From assembly GCA_026120035.1 (NCBI GenBank), contig JALRME010000011.1, forward strand, positions 806,001-870,000: a stretch of 64,000 nt of DNA. Direction: 5' to 3'. This DNA comes from Coleophoma eucalyptorum (taxonomy: Eukaryota > Ascomycota > Leotiomycetes > Helotiales > Dermateaceae). A model generated the notes under the pieces. The model had not been told where the DNA came from. It did no database searches and worked only from the letters and a program-made list of their open reading frames with translations. Positions 39,039 through 51,384 of the stretch are shown here, in pieces; within the stretch, counting starts at the first letter, position 1, and every line of letters begins with the position of its first letter. Position numbers and translations under genes: made by a program.

Positions 39039-40804
39039 TCAATATTTGTGGTCTCCATGTTCTGACTTGATATTTCCTTCCTCTAGGCTCTGCGATTCGA
39101 CTGCTTGGCCTTGAATGCTATCGGCTTCGGTAGCGAGGCTTTCAAAGACAAGTTTAGGGCTATCAACGCCTTCATCTGGAAAGATAATGAAGGAAACATA
39201 ATAGGACACACCGGACACGAAAATGCTTAGTAGATAACCCATATACCACATACGCGAAGCCCCGTTACCTACTCTGGTTGTTCCAAATGTCGCAATGAAG
39301 CCAGGGAATGGAAGGGCGACACCAAAAATCCAGGAAGCAATGGCACGAAGGTTCCATCCATGATGATACCAGCATCGGGACTGTGTATTCCCGCTATACA
39401 AGTCTCGGATACGGTAGTTGCCATTGCGGATAAGGAAATAGTCAGTAATACAGATAGCAGCGAAAGGGCCCATAAGAATTGAATAGCCAGAGAGGAATGT
39501 AAGTAGCGAGCTGGCACTTTTGATAATCTTCCAAGGCACAATGGGAAAGACGAGCAGGGCACAAAGGACTTGCCCACGTCGTATACTAATATAGCGCGGG
39601 AGCATACCAGCTATATCAGACCCGAATGGCAGAGAATTGGCAGCAACATTGGTACCGAGAATAGCGATAGCGAAAGCAAATGAAGCTAGGAAGACGAGGG
39701 CGCGGGAAGCTGGGGACATTTCATAATAGTCGAGAGCCTCAGATAAGACATCCCATAGATTCCAATATTGCTTGCCCCAGAAATTTGAGGTAGCAGAAGC
39801 AACCAAGATACCGAATAACGCTGGGAGAGCACTAAAGATGGGGTACGTAAGAAGTTGGGACCAAGTCTGGTCGCTAGGCTTCCTCGCATATCTAGCGATG
39901 TCTGCTTGAGCGACGATGAGAGCTGAGCAGCCACCAAAACCAGCATTCAGTGCTTTCATCCAGAGCCATCCGTAATAAATTGGATTTGAGACCTCTGGAG
40001 AGACTTGAAACGACGGGCCTATAGATCCACCGTTAAGTACCACTGCCCAAATCAAGACTGCAAAACAGGCAGGTGCTACCATAGCTGATTTAGCAACGAA
40101 GTACCAGTTAAGATTTCTTGGGTGGATAAAGATGAACGGCAGGCTAAGTACCCAGAAGATGGCTAGTGATGCTAATAGCGTTGTTGTAGTTCCTGCGTTT
40201 GGAGGAAGGTGGTTCGAAACATTATTCCATGATGGCCAAATGCAGCGAATACAGATAGACACAAAGTTGGCGCCGTAGTAAGCATTTACCGCAAACCAGA
40301 TTGCAGCCTTTTGAAGGCGTCAGCGACAACGGCACAAATCGAAATTTCTGATGGAACTTGTAGACTTACCACAATACACCGCGAGCCTATGGCAAAATAA
40401 CTTCCCCACATACCAAAACTGGCTCTTGAGTAAACCGGGAAGCCAATATGATATTTGGCAGGACCACGGCCGTTAGCAACAAGGAGTAAAGCGCCGATGA
40501 TGTGCGAAACGACAACAGCCAACCATGAGGCATACCATGGCATTCCAAGTGCGATCATGGCACTGCCTGTCGTCCATGTTCCTGTAGCAAATGACGAAGC
40601 AAGCCAGAAACTTGTATAGTGCAACCATGTCCATGTTCGATTCGCTGGCGGAGTAGGATCGATATCTTGGTTGGACCAAACATGTTGCGACTCATCGACC
40701 TCGTTTGTGGCTGTGACACTGAAAGGATTCTGAGGGGCCTCTAACTTGTGTAAAATGTCCCGCCACGAAATGTTTCTTCCAAATCTGGAACGTAGAAGAT
40801 CCAT
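39039..40804 (-). CDS. NCS1 family nucleobase/allantoin-type permease, 567 aa
   Basis: Exons 40370-40804 and 39039-40307 with a 62-nt intron. The family's N-terminal motif is clear (SNQDIDPTPPANRTWTW), then helices with GRGPAKYHIGFPVYSR, YYGANFVSICIRCIWPSW and NVAANSLPFGSDIAGMLPRYI. About 12 membrane segments, plasma membrane, proton- or cation-coupled import. Fungal relatives carry uracil, uridine, allantoin, cytosine/purines, thiamine or nicotinamide riboside; the PTPP-x-x-RTWTW and SLPFG-x-D-x-x-x-LPRYI patterns are those of the Fur-type group. A second family member lies 14 kb to the right. An AGATAAG site is about 240 bp upstream. The start at 40804 is chosen because the 14 residues before it are not conserved-looking. 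Confidence 0.92.
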
Positions 40805-41446
40805 TGTGGGGTTTTTAAAGAGTTGGCAGTGGTGGTGAAGACACAAAGTTCGTTCCCTGTTGTTTTTGTATAATTAGTTAATTGTAAGATTATACCTTTG
40901 GTGATATATATGTAGAAAGTATGGATATTAGTCGGAGCCAGTGCCGTAGTGTGGCCTGTTTATTCAGCGGAATGATATTTCAAGTCCGCTCCAACCCAGG
41001 CACCACGACGTCGATCTAAGTGTTCTCGATATGCTTTTGCCGGAAAGATAAGCAGCAACAAACCCTGCTATTATTTTCAAACTAGTCAGTTCTCTTCATG
41101 TTGTAACTAACTTTCTTGGATCATATTTATGGCACTCAATCTGATAACAAGCAAATCGGACTTGGCAGTACCTATGTCCGACAGGAGGTCATCAATGGCA
41201 GTCGCACGTCCAATTTTCGAAAGTGGGATTACAAGCCTCCATGCAGGTATCATGGTGGCTAGTATATTCTCACTCCCTTTTATTGAGTCAAGGCAAGTCT
41301 CCAAGCTAGGCTTGCCATGCAGTTTTGCCATTCACAGACCTCAAGAAAATGGAATTTGGCGCATATCTTGGCCAGAGTATCGACAAGTAATCTTACTACT
41401 AGAACGCTATAGAGTATAATGCATCAAGCTTACTGTATATTGTCTT
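40805..41446. other. promoter of the NCS1 gene and 3' flank of the aminotransferase gene
   Basis: Small frames on both strands overlap each other and look random. AGATAAG at 41046-41052 fits a GATA-factor site. Confidence 0.4.
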
Positions 41447-42863
41447 TCAATTTTGTACAATACTTTCCAAATTTGCTTGCCTGATAGCGAAAGCCAAACG
41501 TTCAATTCCATCCACGATCTCGTCCTCTTCTTGCCATGCCCAACATAGCCTTGCCCCATATAAATAATGCGAAGTACGTTTCTCGCTCGTTGACAGATCA
41601 TCAGTTACTGCGAAGAGGTTCCCCGGTGCTATGCGTAGCTGATATTCCTCGAGCGCGACACGCGCAATGTCCGCAGCAGTTGGGCCAGGTTCTGGGAAGA
41701 AGATGTACAAAAAGAACCCACCGGATCGTTTCTCGTTGTTGTCATTGCTGGCAATCTTGACACCCAAAGGATAAAGAAGTTCTTTGATACTATCCACCAT
41801 CGTGTGGAAGCGTCGTCGATAAGTTGGGATCAAATTCTCCCTGAGATGAGTTTGAATTGTCTTATTCTCAAGCATTTGATTAATGATTAGAGATGTCATA
41901 TGCGATTGGCAGCCTCCCGAGACTGTTGCACCGCTGGAACGCCGTACTAATTAGCTACTAAATTTTGGGACCTTGAGAAAATACAACTCACACAGTACTC
42001 ATGTTTGATATAAATTCAGGTGTGCCCTGAAGCCATCCAACACGCACAGCCGGTGCAACAATCTTGGAAAATGATCCATTGCTCACGGTATTGCCGTACG
42101 GTCGAGTGCCTTCAAGAGTGCGATCAATATCAACAAGACGTGGTACTGGCTTTCCACAGAAAACATCATTCTCTTCTGGGTTATTCGCCCACCAAATCAT
42201 GTCATAGACATCATCTGTCACTACTAGAATGTCATGTTCTCGGGCGAGACGGATTAGCTCCTGTCGACCGCCTACTGACATTGTCCTGCCACTGGGATTT
42301 GAGAAAGTTGGGATCATATAAAGTACATGACGGTATATCTTGGGATAACCATTCTTTAGAGTCTTCCGCGGCAAGTTGGAATTATTGGCTTCTCTTCTCT
42401 CCGATTCTGTCAGGGCATCGCGAAGATACTTTAAGTCCACGCCATCATTACCCTCGGGGACACCACGGATACGGCCAGTGAACCCAGCATCGCGAAATAC
42501 AGGACATGCGAGGAAGTATGTAGGCTCGACCATCCAGATATTTTGTGTGACCCCAGGATCTGTAAACTTTTGAAGTATTGTTGCTAGTCCATTTGAGGCA
42601 CCGTTGGTAACAAAGATTTCTTCCAATTTCATAGGTTCTCCTTCTGGCTCATATGTCTCCTCAAGCCAGCGACATAAGTTAAGGCGAAAGGAAGAACTGC
42701 CATATTCAGGTCCATATTGAAGGTTGTCGTTGATGTCTTGCTTGCTAAAGACCTTGGCGGCTGCATCCTGCATGGCCTCGGCTGGATGGAGACGTGGGGT
42801 TGGCCATCCTCCTTGGAGGTTGATCAACTCTCTGTGTGGAGAGGAAGATGATTTAGAGATCAT
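41447..42863 (-). CDS. PLP-dependent class I/II aminotransferase, 452 aa
   Basis: Exons 41992-42863 and 41447-41933 with a 58-nt intron; the frame extends upstream to a Met at 42986 (493 aa). I prefer 42863 (MISKSSSSPHRELINLQGGWP) because the INLQGG-P segment normally begins near the N-terminus. Fold type I marks are LQYGPEYGSSSFR, FVTNGASNGL, IPTFSNPSGRTMS, DDVYDMIWW, and the Schiff-base Lys in SNGSFSKIVAPAVRVGW (Lys267). The subgroup is the MocR/2-aminoadipate aminotransferase-like one. It should move an amino group between a small amino acid and 2-oxoglutarate. It is divergent from the deacetylase-fold hydrolase gene, and with the dioxygenase, which uses 2-oxoglutarate, it would fit one pathway; that link is inference. 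Confidence 0.88.
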
Positions 42864-43690
42864 TTTGAGAGACTGTAAAGGAAATTGAAGTTTATTTTCA
42901 ATTAAGGAAGTAAATGTGTACAGTTTTTCTTTAGTTTTTGGGTGATATGTAGTGGATTTTGACTTGGTCTTTGAATCCCACGACATATCTCTCGCGGCTC
43001 TAATTCTTCAATTTTCGCATTGCAGAGTATGCTATTTGTCACAAGAATGAAAATCTCCATCTAGTACTTCAACCGATAGTCGTCATTGTCGGAGAATCGT
43101 AAAGCAGGGCGGGTAAGAACAGACGACGGACTTTGAGGGAAATAGTCCGACTTCTGGCACGTAGGCTCGCCAATCGGCAATGGCTCAGTGACTCTTGTCA
43201 TCTAAGCGATAAAGTAAAGAAATTGTAATTTGCTCATTTCAAAAGTTTCATGCGTCAACTCCATTAGTAACCCCGACAGAATAGATAAATTTGAATATTA
43301 ATAAGTATAGATATATATCAAATCAAGTTATACCAGTTGTTTGTGAGTGGTATCCAAGTAAGGCCTGAAGGATGTAGTAAGTATCATATCCCAAATGCAT
43401 GAATTTGGCCATGTAATACGCGACTATGAACCTTGGCTTGCTTGCCCATATTATAGCCCTGTATACATCGCAGCTAGCTCCTAGAAGGCAGCTTCGGACA
43501 TCACAAACCAACTGTCCGCTGCAAAACAACAGCCTAGCCAGCCCGGACTAGTAAATATTCTCCATGTTATCATTGATATATCTCTTCATGAAGGCGATTA
43601 TTTAGTATCCAGCTCTCATTTCCCGATAGCAGACTTTCTACCTTTCCCCTACATTCTTTCAATTTCATTACCTCTTGAATATTTTTGGCC
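42864..43690. promoter_or_regulatory. shared promoter region of aminotransferase and deacetylase-fold genes
   Basis: About 830 bp between divergent starts. CGATAA (43207-43212) and AGATAA near 43284 match the GATA-factor consensus. No coding frame apart from the optional 5' extension of the aminotransferase. Confidence 0.35.
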
Positions 43691-44904
43691 ATGGCTCCCA
43701 AAGCACTCTGCTGCATCTCCGTCGATATTGATGCTGTCTGTGGGTGGATTGGCTCATATGGAGGAGAAGAGTCAGTATCTGACATTTCTAGAGGTAAGTT
43801 ATTCTGATAGTAAAACTCCCTCTCAGCTACGGAACCGCTTGACTTACACCAGCCTCAGGATACTTTGCAGGCACCGTTGGTGTAAGACGTTTACTTGCTC
43901 TTTTCGAGAAGTACAACATCAAGACCACCTGGTTTATCCCGGGCCATTCATTAGAAACGTTTCCAGAGGAATGTGCCATGATAAGAGATGCGGGCCATGA
44001 AATCGGTCTCCACGGTTATTCCCATGAGAACCCACGGGACATGACCATAGAGCAGCAAGAGATTGTGCTAGATAAGACATATAGGATGATTACCGATTTC
44101 ACCGGCAAGGTAATATCAAAATCAAAGGGAATTTTCATGTTGCTTACTTACTTTTTCAGCCTCCCCGTGGGTCTGTAGTGCCCTGGTGGGAAACCTCACA
44201 AGAAGGCGCTGACTTAATGCTTAAATATGGTATGAGCTATTCCATAGTGGATGATTGAGGTAGCTGATGGTTGTAGGCCTTGAATACGACCATTCTTTCT
44301 CACACCACGACGCCCTACCCCATTGGCTGAGGGTGGGAGATACTTGGACCAATATTGATTACAAGCAGCACCCTGACACGTGGATGAAACCACTTGTCAA
44401 AGGAGAGACTACAGGTCTTGTGGAGATCCCAGCGAGCTGGTATCTTGATGATCTCCCCCCAATGGTTTGTTTCGATAAGATGTGGTTTCTTTGATGATTT
44501 CAGGGCTAATGTTAACAGATGTTCATCAAGAACATGCCCAATAGCCATGGATGGGTTCACCCGAACGTTGTTGAAGATCTTTGGAAAGACCACTTCGACT
44601 ATTTCTATGAGACGTACGAGAACTTCTGCTTTCCTGTCACTATTCATCCCGACGTGTCAGGACATCCTCATGCACTCAAAATGGTTGAAAGGTACGTGAA
44701 ATTTCTGTCTCCAAATTCGGTCGCACATTTACCAATACTTCAAACAGAGTCATCCAGTATCTTAGTAGCAAGGAAGGTGTGCAATGGGTCAAGATGGAAG
44801 ACATTTGTGATGAGTTTAAGTCTCGGAGTCCTCCACCAGAAAATGCGAAAATGCCAGCGGAAAGAGGCGCAATTTTAAAATCCGAGCCTTTATCCAAGGT
44901 TTGA
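43691..44904 (+). CDS. polysaccharide-deacetylase-fold hydrolase, PuuE/cyclic-imidase-like, 313 aa
   Basis: Six exons (43691-43793, 43859-44109, 44160-44229, 44277-44464, 44519-44691, 44748-44904) close in frame. The NodB-type barrel shows SVDIDAV at residues 10-16, the metal His pair His86 and His90 (GLHGYSHEN) and [13 protein letters not shown]. The long middle with [34 protein letters not shown] and the late [13 protein letters not shown] is that of the PuuE allantoinase/HpPgdA/cyclic-imide-hydrolase branch, not of chitin deacetylases. There is no signal peptide, so it is cytosolic and should open a cyclic amide or imide ring. HxnM of Aspergillus nicotinate catabolism is in this branch. 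The aminotransferase on its left and the nitronate monooxygenase remnant on its right support a catabolic setting. Confidence 0.88.
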
Positions 44905-45854
44905 GCAACGTGATAATACAAGATACAACTTATCTGATGAATCAGAGCATAAATCAGAGAGATGGGGAAGAGTTGATTGGGATTATGTTACAAGCAAAAT
45001 AGCAGAGGACCAAAAATAAGACAAATTTGAACAGTGCATTACATCCTCAAACTAAATTCCCAAAGAAAAATTACTGGTTTTATGATATTACATATTGATT
45101 CTTGTGACTACGAGAAGTAGTAGAATTTCGCAACATGATTCTTCAGTGACATGCCTTCACATGTGTAAAATAAGAAATTTACAGGACTCAATTTTGGCTA
45201 GTATCTGAAATTGTTTAAATTCTTTGATAACAAAGCGAATCAGCCTGGCCTGTGGATAATGTAGACTCATGCCGTATGACACGTACAGCACAACTCTCAC
45301 TGAGCACAGAATTTGAATTTGTCACTTAATACCATAATCAAATTTACTATCTCAATTAGCCGACTGCGAGCGAAATGATCATTCACCGGACGATTTGTTT
45401 CGGTCGCGAATGAATAAATAGCCCGATGAGTATCAAAGCCCCGTTGTCATATGTTTTACCATCAACAGTCCTTTTTGCCACTTCCTACTTCAATTACCAA
45501 ATCTAATAACCTTTGCCTGCCAGAGCTAATCTCGGTGTTTGATACATTATAATTTGGCTTGAAAAGAGTCTGTTCGCAATTTCTTCGGCTTTTGAAGAAG
45601 AGAGTTAGCAGACGCCACCATAATCTATTTGTAATTGACTACTTCAATTACGTGTAGAATGTAAGCAGGTCACCAACTCAAATATCAGTTTAGCCTAGTC
45701 ATCTATGCTCTTTTGCCTCTATGACTTTAAACCCTTTTAAGAGCTGCTCACCAGAAAACAAATAGGTCGTAAGTGCCAAGTAAACCTACCTTGTCTAATT
45801 ATTTCATCAAGCCCACGAAGGATGAAGCTTGTATCTTCTAGAAAAAGCCTGAAA
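44905..45854. other. intergenic, no gene seen
   Basis: About 950 bp of AT-rich sequence between the hydrolase gene and the nitronate monooxygenase pseudogene. A CGGACGATTTGTTTCGG stretch near 45388 is the only GC-rich patch. Confidence 0.4.
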
Positions 45855-46901
45855 ATGGAGAATGCACACAGATTGATACAAGACCTACCATGGCTCAAAG
45901 CACCGATTATTATCAATGCCCCGATGAGCGGTGCTGCAACTAGCGAACTTGCAGTCGCAGTAACTCGTGCTGGTGGCCTCGGTCATATCGGTTTCGTAGA
46001 TAGTATATCCATGCTAGATTTCGAACTCGAAAAAGCAAAGCGTCAACTTCAAGGGATCAAGACCCACACAGATGTCCTTCCCGTTGGAGTTGGTGTCATT
46101 GTCTTCGGCGCCTCGACGACATTCTTTGCACCGCTTTTCACCAAATACAGACCGGCCGTTGTCTGGCTTTCCTTTGGGGAGGTAACAGAGATGAAAAGCT
46201 GGACTGAGAGTAACCGCAAGGAATCACCAACAACAAAATTTTGGAGACAAGTAGGGAGTGTTATTGCAGCATTAATTATATCTAAAGCATGTCGTCCAGA
46301 CGCCTTGGTCTTGCAAAGAAGCGATGCAGGTGGGCATGGGCATGCTTAAGGAGCTAGTGTCATCACGCTCATACCCGAGGTTGCCGACGAACTACGTGAT
46401 CAAGGGTTGGGCGATATACCCCTTATTGTAGCAGATGGGGTTACGGATGGGCGAAGTACAGCCGCCGCATTGATGCTGAACGCCTCCGGTGTGGTGATGG
46501 GAACACGATTTCTCGGAGCGGAGGAGACCATGATGCTACCCTAGTATCGTGACGCAATCCTGGATGCCTCTGACGGTGGAGTATCCACGGTTAGATCAAA
46601 ATTATTCGATAAGATGTGGTGCCCAAGTCCTTGGCCGGAGTTGTATGATGGTAGATGTTTGAGAAATTCATGTTAAGATGATCTGGAAATGGGTAAAGAC
46701 ATCCATGAAATACGAACACGTCTCTCTGATAGATTGCAGGAAGCACAAAGAGGTTCACAGTCCAATTTCAAGAATAGGAATAGCCTGTAGACGGGAACGG
46801 GGGCAGGAATGGTCAATAAGATCGAGAAAGCGGCTGATATTGTCGTTCATGTGCAAACAGATGCAAGAAGGCAACTAGAGAATGCAATTTCTTACTTGTA
46901 A
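45855..46901 (+). pseudogene. nitronate monooxygenase (2-nitropropane dioxygenase) pseudogene with four in-frame stops
   Basis: One frame from the ATG at 45855 to the TAA at 46899-46901 reads as a full-length FMN-dependent nitronate monooxygenase of about 348 codons: APIIINAPMSGAATSELAVAV at the start, SDAGGHGHA in the phosphate-binding loop, VVMGTRFLGAEE, and NKIEKAADIV at the end. It is broken by TAA at 46347, TAG at 46542, TAA at 46674 and TAG at 46788, with no frameshift. Expected Gly residues are replaced (LQRSDAGG for LQGSDAGG; VADGVTDGRS for an AGGITDGRG-like loop), which are G-to-A type changes. No GT-AG intron removes the stops. Nitronate monooxygenases oxidise nitronates such as propionate-3-nitronate. 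In-frame point damage without indels suits RIP or a recent loss. Confidence 0.85.
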
Positions 46902-47728
46902 TATGTAGAATACTTTGAGAATTTATGTTGGTCTACCTCTTATTTCAGCTGTATGAATAACAGGTCAAAAATGTGAGGTAAAATTTAGATGATTCTTCTA
47001 AGTGTGATGGAGGGACTGTCCACCCATTTGCGTGCTCACTGACGGTCCTAGACACTATATATTAGACTGGAATTTCTATTTAAAGGATACAATTGATCCA
47101 TCTTACTGCCCTGCAAAATGCTTAACCAGGCGTGTCTGTCACTGTGGGGGTTTTAATGTGTGCTTGTGACTCCATTTGTATTTCTTGCCGGCTTTTGTGT
47201 GGACAAAGATTCGACTTTATCAGCGCTATATTCCACCGTTATATATTGTTTAGATTCGGCGGCCAAATATTTTAGAACAATTGACCAATCAACTCACGCC
47301 GCAGAACTTTGTTGGATCCAGGGATCAAGTTTTAGTGGTAGTAAACGCACATATTTGCTTCGGCCTTTGATACTGAATAAGAAACAACTAATTGGGCGTC
47401 TTACGCTAAAGTCGGCATTGGTCTTCAGAATGAGGTTAGGCTTATTATTGACATTGGAGCGTCAATCACGAGACCTAGTCACATATTACATACAGTATCA
47501 TTAGTGATAGAGGTACTTATACCTCTCTGCCTCACACACTCTCTTAATACACATGAACCAATTTACCTATGAACCCATTTTATGCCTGATTTGACATACC
47601 AGTCACTTATTAGGTTACCTGACGTAAACCAACAACAACTAACAACTAAGATTTCATGCCCAGTAAACGTCATGCGGATGAATAATCCGAACAAATCGCA
47701 CCTATCAGCTTAACCTAATAGCATAAAC
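46902..47728. other. AT-rich intergenic region
   Basis: About 830 bp. A 114-codon frame at 47160-47504 (+) has no recognisable motif and biased composition, so I do not call it. Short repeats of AACAACTAACAACTAA lie near 47630-47650. Confidence 0.35.
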
Positions 47729-47980
47729 CTATTCCGAAGCAGCCTTCACTGATGACCACGCTCTAAACTTCCTTCCCCAGTACCAAAAGAGTATGGGAAT
47801 AAGAATTAATAACAAAGTGAGAGTACCAAGAATGGTAGTCGCATACGCAACACCAAGCTTGCGAAACATCTGGGTAGCGAAGAGTGGGAAAGCTGCTCCA
47901 AAGATACTACGCATCGAGCCATTGAATCCAAGAGCACTATTGGCCACTGTTGTAAAGCAGTTCAGCCCGGAAGTAACATG
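47729..47980 (-). pseudogene. orphan C-terminal fragment of a DHA1-type MFS transporter
   Basis: About 83 codons read like the last two helices of a fungal drug/polyamine MFS carrier: VANSALGFNGSMRSIFGAAF, PLFATQMFRKLGVAYATTIL, a final hydrophobic helix and the basic tail YWGRKFRAWSS. Nothing like the first ten helices lies upstream (47981-48317), where only broken frames occur. It is a remnant of a deleted or rearranged transporter gene, unrelated in subfamily to the three allantoate-type carriers of the window. Confidence 0.65.
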
Positions 47981-48317
47981 CTACTGATATTTATCCTAGA
48001 CCATTATTGGGCTTTAGTATTGCAAATAATTCACATAGTTGCATTTTTAGGTAATAATGTGAGTGTCATCCGAGGCCAGAGTGAGAGCCAACAACCATAT
48101 GCGGGTTTTTTTCAATAAAATAAATTCGGAAGTTACCAAAACATGTCTCGAGCCAGCTATAGCAAAAGTACCATATACCTTAATTTCATCGTCACGGTGA
48201 GCGTCTACAGCGACATGGCTATTAGATCTTAGTATGTGCTTTGTGTAATAGAACTTACCAAGCATTGAGATGATCGCTATTATCACCCAACCAGCCTTAG
48301 CGTTCGACCCAGAATAT
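47981..48317. other. spacer with broken frames
   Basis: This spacer contains an intron-like GTAAGT to CTAATAG segment on the minus strand (48258-48218) flanked by short unassigned frames. It may be remnant coding sequence of a lost gene; I cannot name it. Confidence 0.25.
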
Positions 48318-50910
48318 TCAATCAGGGAAAGTTGTTTTGTAAACTGATTCGACTTCTTGAGCCATACCAACAATACCGCCAAACACACTGTCCGATTTCA
48401 GTGATGCACAAATTGATTCAATTCCATTTCGCAACTCCTCAATGAGTCGATCTGCATCGTCCATTTCTATTCCCGGTCCGGTGCTACCAAAGAGGTAGTA
48501 ACAAGTTGATAAGCTATTGGATGATAAGGCAGCACGGACCCGTAGAAGGATCATAACGAGAACATAGCAGCTTTGCATTCCACAACATGCTAAATATGGA
48601 AGTGATCGAGGATATTGAAAAACACAACTAGCAGCTTTCCCACTCGGATTGGGCGACATACTAGGCGCTAGAGTTTCATCCGTGTAGTACGGATTAGGGG
48701 ATAGTAAGTTGCGAAAAATCCTTGAAAGAACAAGGGCTGACTTGAGACATATGCTCGTAGACTCTTGTTCGGTAAATGAGGATGCTGAATCTACATATGG
48801 CGTCCAGTTCCGCGAATGATTGAGAGGACGAACAGTAAAGTCCGTGAAGTCGATCGACTTTAGATCACAATGTTTGTTCAAAAAGATTGGAAAATCTCTA
48901 AATGCCATAAAACGATGGAGCTTTATGCGGGAGCTAAGCAGAACAATGGTCAGTTGATTCTGGTCAAATACTCACACCATACCAGAAGAGGAATACTTAC
49001 GTATGCACCAAGTATTGAGCCATGAGCCATAAATTTTGAGAAGCAAAAGCTTCAGCGCCTTTTTGATTTGTCACGCATCGAGATGTATTTAGTTCGGTAA
49101 CCAGGGCTAATATATCGGAGTCAAGTCGCCGTATCTTATCAGCCATCATTCCGGATAAGTTGGCTTCATTTTCCTTCTTCGCGAGGTCTTTGGCTATGCT
49201 CCCAGCTCTGATGAGAGTATTTTGTGCTTTTACTAAGATTGGCCAAGGCTAGAGAATAGTGAGTACAGCTTGACATCTAGATTTAATGTGAAACAATGAC
49301 AAGGGAGATATCAAACTTAATTAGAATCAAAACAGTAATTTAGAAATGTGGGGATGGGGAGGGAGAGGAAGTTACCTCACGGCAGATACGAAATTCTGGA
49401 TATGGAGTTTTGATACGAGGATCATCTATCAACATGATAGGTACCTATGAAAATGTGGTTAACATGGGTTCGGAGTGAATTAGACTCGTTTGTAGTCAAA
49501 TTACTGAATGGTTGAATATAGAAGATTGATAAACCAAATACATCTAGCAGTTTTGTCAGTGATATAGACGACAGTGCCGAATAAGACGTAATTAGCTAAC
49601 TGTGATCCACCAAGCCCGCCTATGGGCGTCCAGGTTTTCAGACACTAAATGGTCAACCGCATGAAGTGATAGGTCAATGGCTGTCGTCAATGCCAGGTAA
49701 GCTCGCGAACGCATACGCTTCCTATTACCATGTTGGCAGTAATCGTACACACTCAGAACGATAAGAGCTAAAACAGGCTCCAGAACTGAGGGAACGTTGG
49801 GGTGCAAAGAGCTCCATGGGCAGTGTTGAATATCTGGACCGGAAAGACTTGGACTCAAACTATTATAGCGATCTGTACCATACTCCAGAGTCTCCTCGGT
49901 AGCTTGTACATACAGCTCCGAATATGACCGCCGCAGCACAATGGCTTCTTCGATCAGCGCATGAGGATCTCCGGGCATTGGGATCAAGACCAGAACCGCC
50001 GAGAGTGCGAGGCCTAGCGGGGTTTTGGGCCAGTAGGGTAGAATTGATCTGTCAGGTTGGAGGGAAGGTGAGATAACACTCATAGGTCGATCCTCATACT
50101 GAGGGACGGCCGGTGGCGGCAACAAAGGAAGATATGGGTGAATAAAGATGTAATAGGCATTAATCCTACGCGTCATAGAAAATGGGTAAGTTTTGGTCCT
50201 ATATCCACTCATTCACATTAACTAATATCATCAAGATGCACCTACAAATCTGCTTCGCATTTATAGGTCCTTATCGTTATCAAGTCCAGACTGGCAGGAT
50301 ATCTAGAGCAATGCACAACAGGCTGGTTATCCTCGAGCGAGGTTTGGAGAGGTGTTCCGATTGAGCCATTATGAATTCTGCCAAAATTTGACGAATCTCT
50401 GTCGATCGACTCTTCAATTAACGAAGAGAATTGGACAGCAACGTTATCCTGGAGATGACCTGCGTTAGTGTTAGCACCTTTTCGTACGAAACATTTTCAC
50501 ACATCCAAGTGGCCACCATACAGTGTGTTTCGGCGGGGTCTGAAGGCAATGCTGAGGACGATTTAGAGCTAGTATCAACAGTAGATTGTTTCTTTGCGCT
50601 TTCATACTTCGCCCCTCTGCGAACGCCGCCGCGCCGACTCGGGAGATAGGAGCATTGCAGCTTATTATGGTGACACTATGCACAGAGTTCAGCAAACTCA
50701 ATGGCACCTTTAATCGCTACTAAACATCATAATTGACATTTCAAATATTCGTGGGAATCAGCTTACGCTGGCGCAAGGATTCTGCCCGTTACATCGTGTT
50801 TTTTTATCGCGGCTGTTCACTGTCAGCAAAGCTACAGGCCTTATACAAGTCGTTCTATCCTACCATGCCAAACACGCAATTTTCACGTGTGGAGGAGTTC
50901 CACGGGGCAT
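48318..50910 (-). CDS. Zn2Cys6 transcription factor, xylanolytic-activator-like regulatory domain, 676 aa
   Basis: Nine exons close in frame: 50864-50910, 50767-50812, 50522-50675, 50246-50459, 49601-50198, 49505-49543, 49376-49444, 49001-49248 and 48318-48933. The zinc finger appears only after splicing the first three exons: Cys13, Cys16, Cys23, Cys29, Cys32 and Cys39 (CLAC, RDKKTRC, NGQNPC, ASC, HHNKLQC), a perfect C6 spacing, followed by SYLPSRRGGVRRG. The regulatory domain has AYYIFIHPYLPLLPPP, STAIDLSLHAVD-type and RRAWWIT motifs, then LIDDPRIKTPYPEF. It is a nuclear regulator, probably of the genes around it. It is divergent from the TPR gene. The two zinc fingers of the window differ, so the factors are not recent copies. 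Confidence 0.87.
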
Positions 50911-51384
50911 AATCAAAGAGCAGCTGCTAAAAGAGTCGATTCAAGAAATGTAGTCTCGGCCTTTGTTGTTCGCACGCCCGCAAGCTCTTGTTAGTGAAGG
51001 GCAAGGATAACAATGAAACAGGATTGAGCATTTCGATCGAGGCACCAGAGAGTAGCAATGTGTGCTGACTCATCCATTAATGCACCTGCTGTCGAGAAAA
51101 CCTGCAAACGAGCTCGGCGTTTGGTCTCGACCACTCTGGTGGACCACCCGTCGCAACACAAAGGCCGAGAGGCATATCAGTTGCCGATTGGCTCGCTCGT
51201 CTCACCCGGTAGTCGCGGTGAATTCAAGACTGCATTGAGTATAAATAGGCAGTTAGCAAGTTCAAGGGGAGACTCTCGCTCCTTACTGTCAATCAAGACT
51301 CTGGATTTCCTATTTTCGAGACGAAGGACTTACACGACCGTACTAGTACTATTGAAGTGTGCGAAAACTAGGCCGAACAGCATC
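50911..51384. promoter_or_regulatory. shared promoter of the Zn2Cys6 gene and the TPR gene
   Basis: The divergent starts are 474 bp apart. The frame of the TPR protein stays open back to 51058, but the added residues are Ser/Arg-rich and unlike the rest; I treat them as 5' UTR. An ACTATAAATA-like box lies on the plus strand near 51237-51248. Confidence 0.35.

Noticed and set aside
45855..46901. Introns that would skip the stops in the nitronate monooxygenase gene
   Set aside because: No GT-AG pair of 40 nt or more removes any of the four stops without cutting conserved sequence or breaking the frame.
47160..47504. 114-codon frame as a retrotransposon protease or integrase piece
   Set aside because: A weak LDSAA-like string is the only hint; no flanking LTRs or further pol motifs.
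51058..51384. N-terminal 109 residues of the longest TPR frame as coding
   Set aside because: Composition is Ser/Arg-rich with no helical repeat character; a Met at 51385 starts the conserved-looking part. Not excluded.
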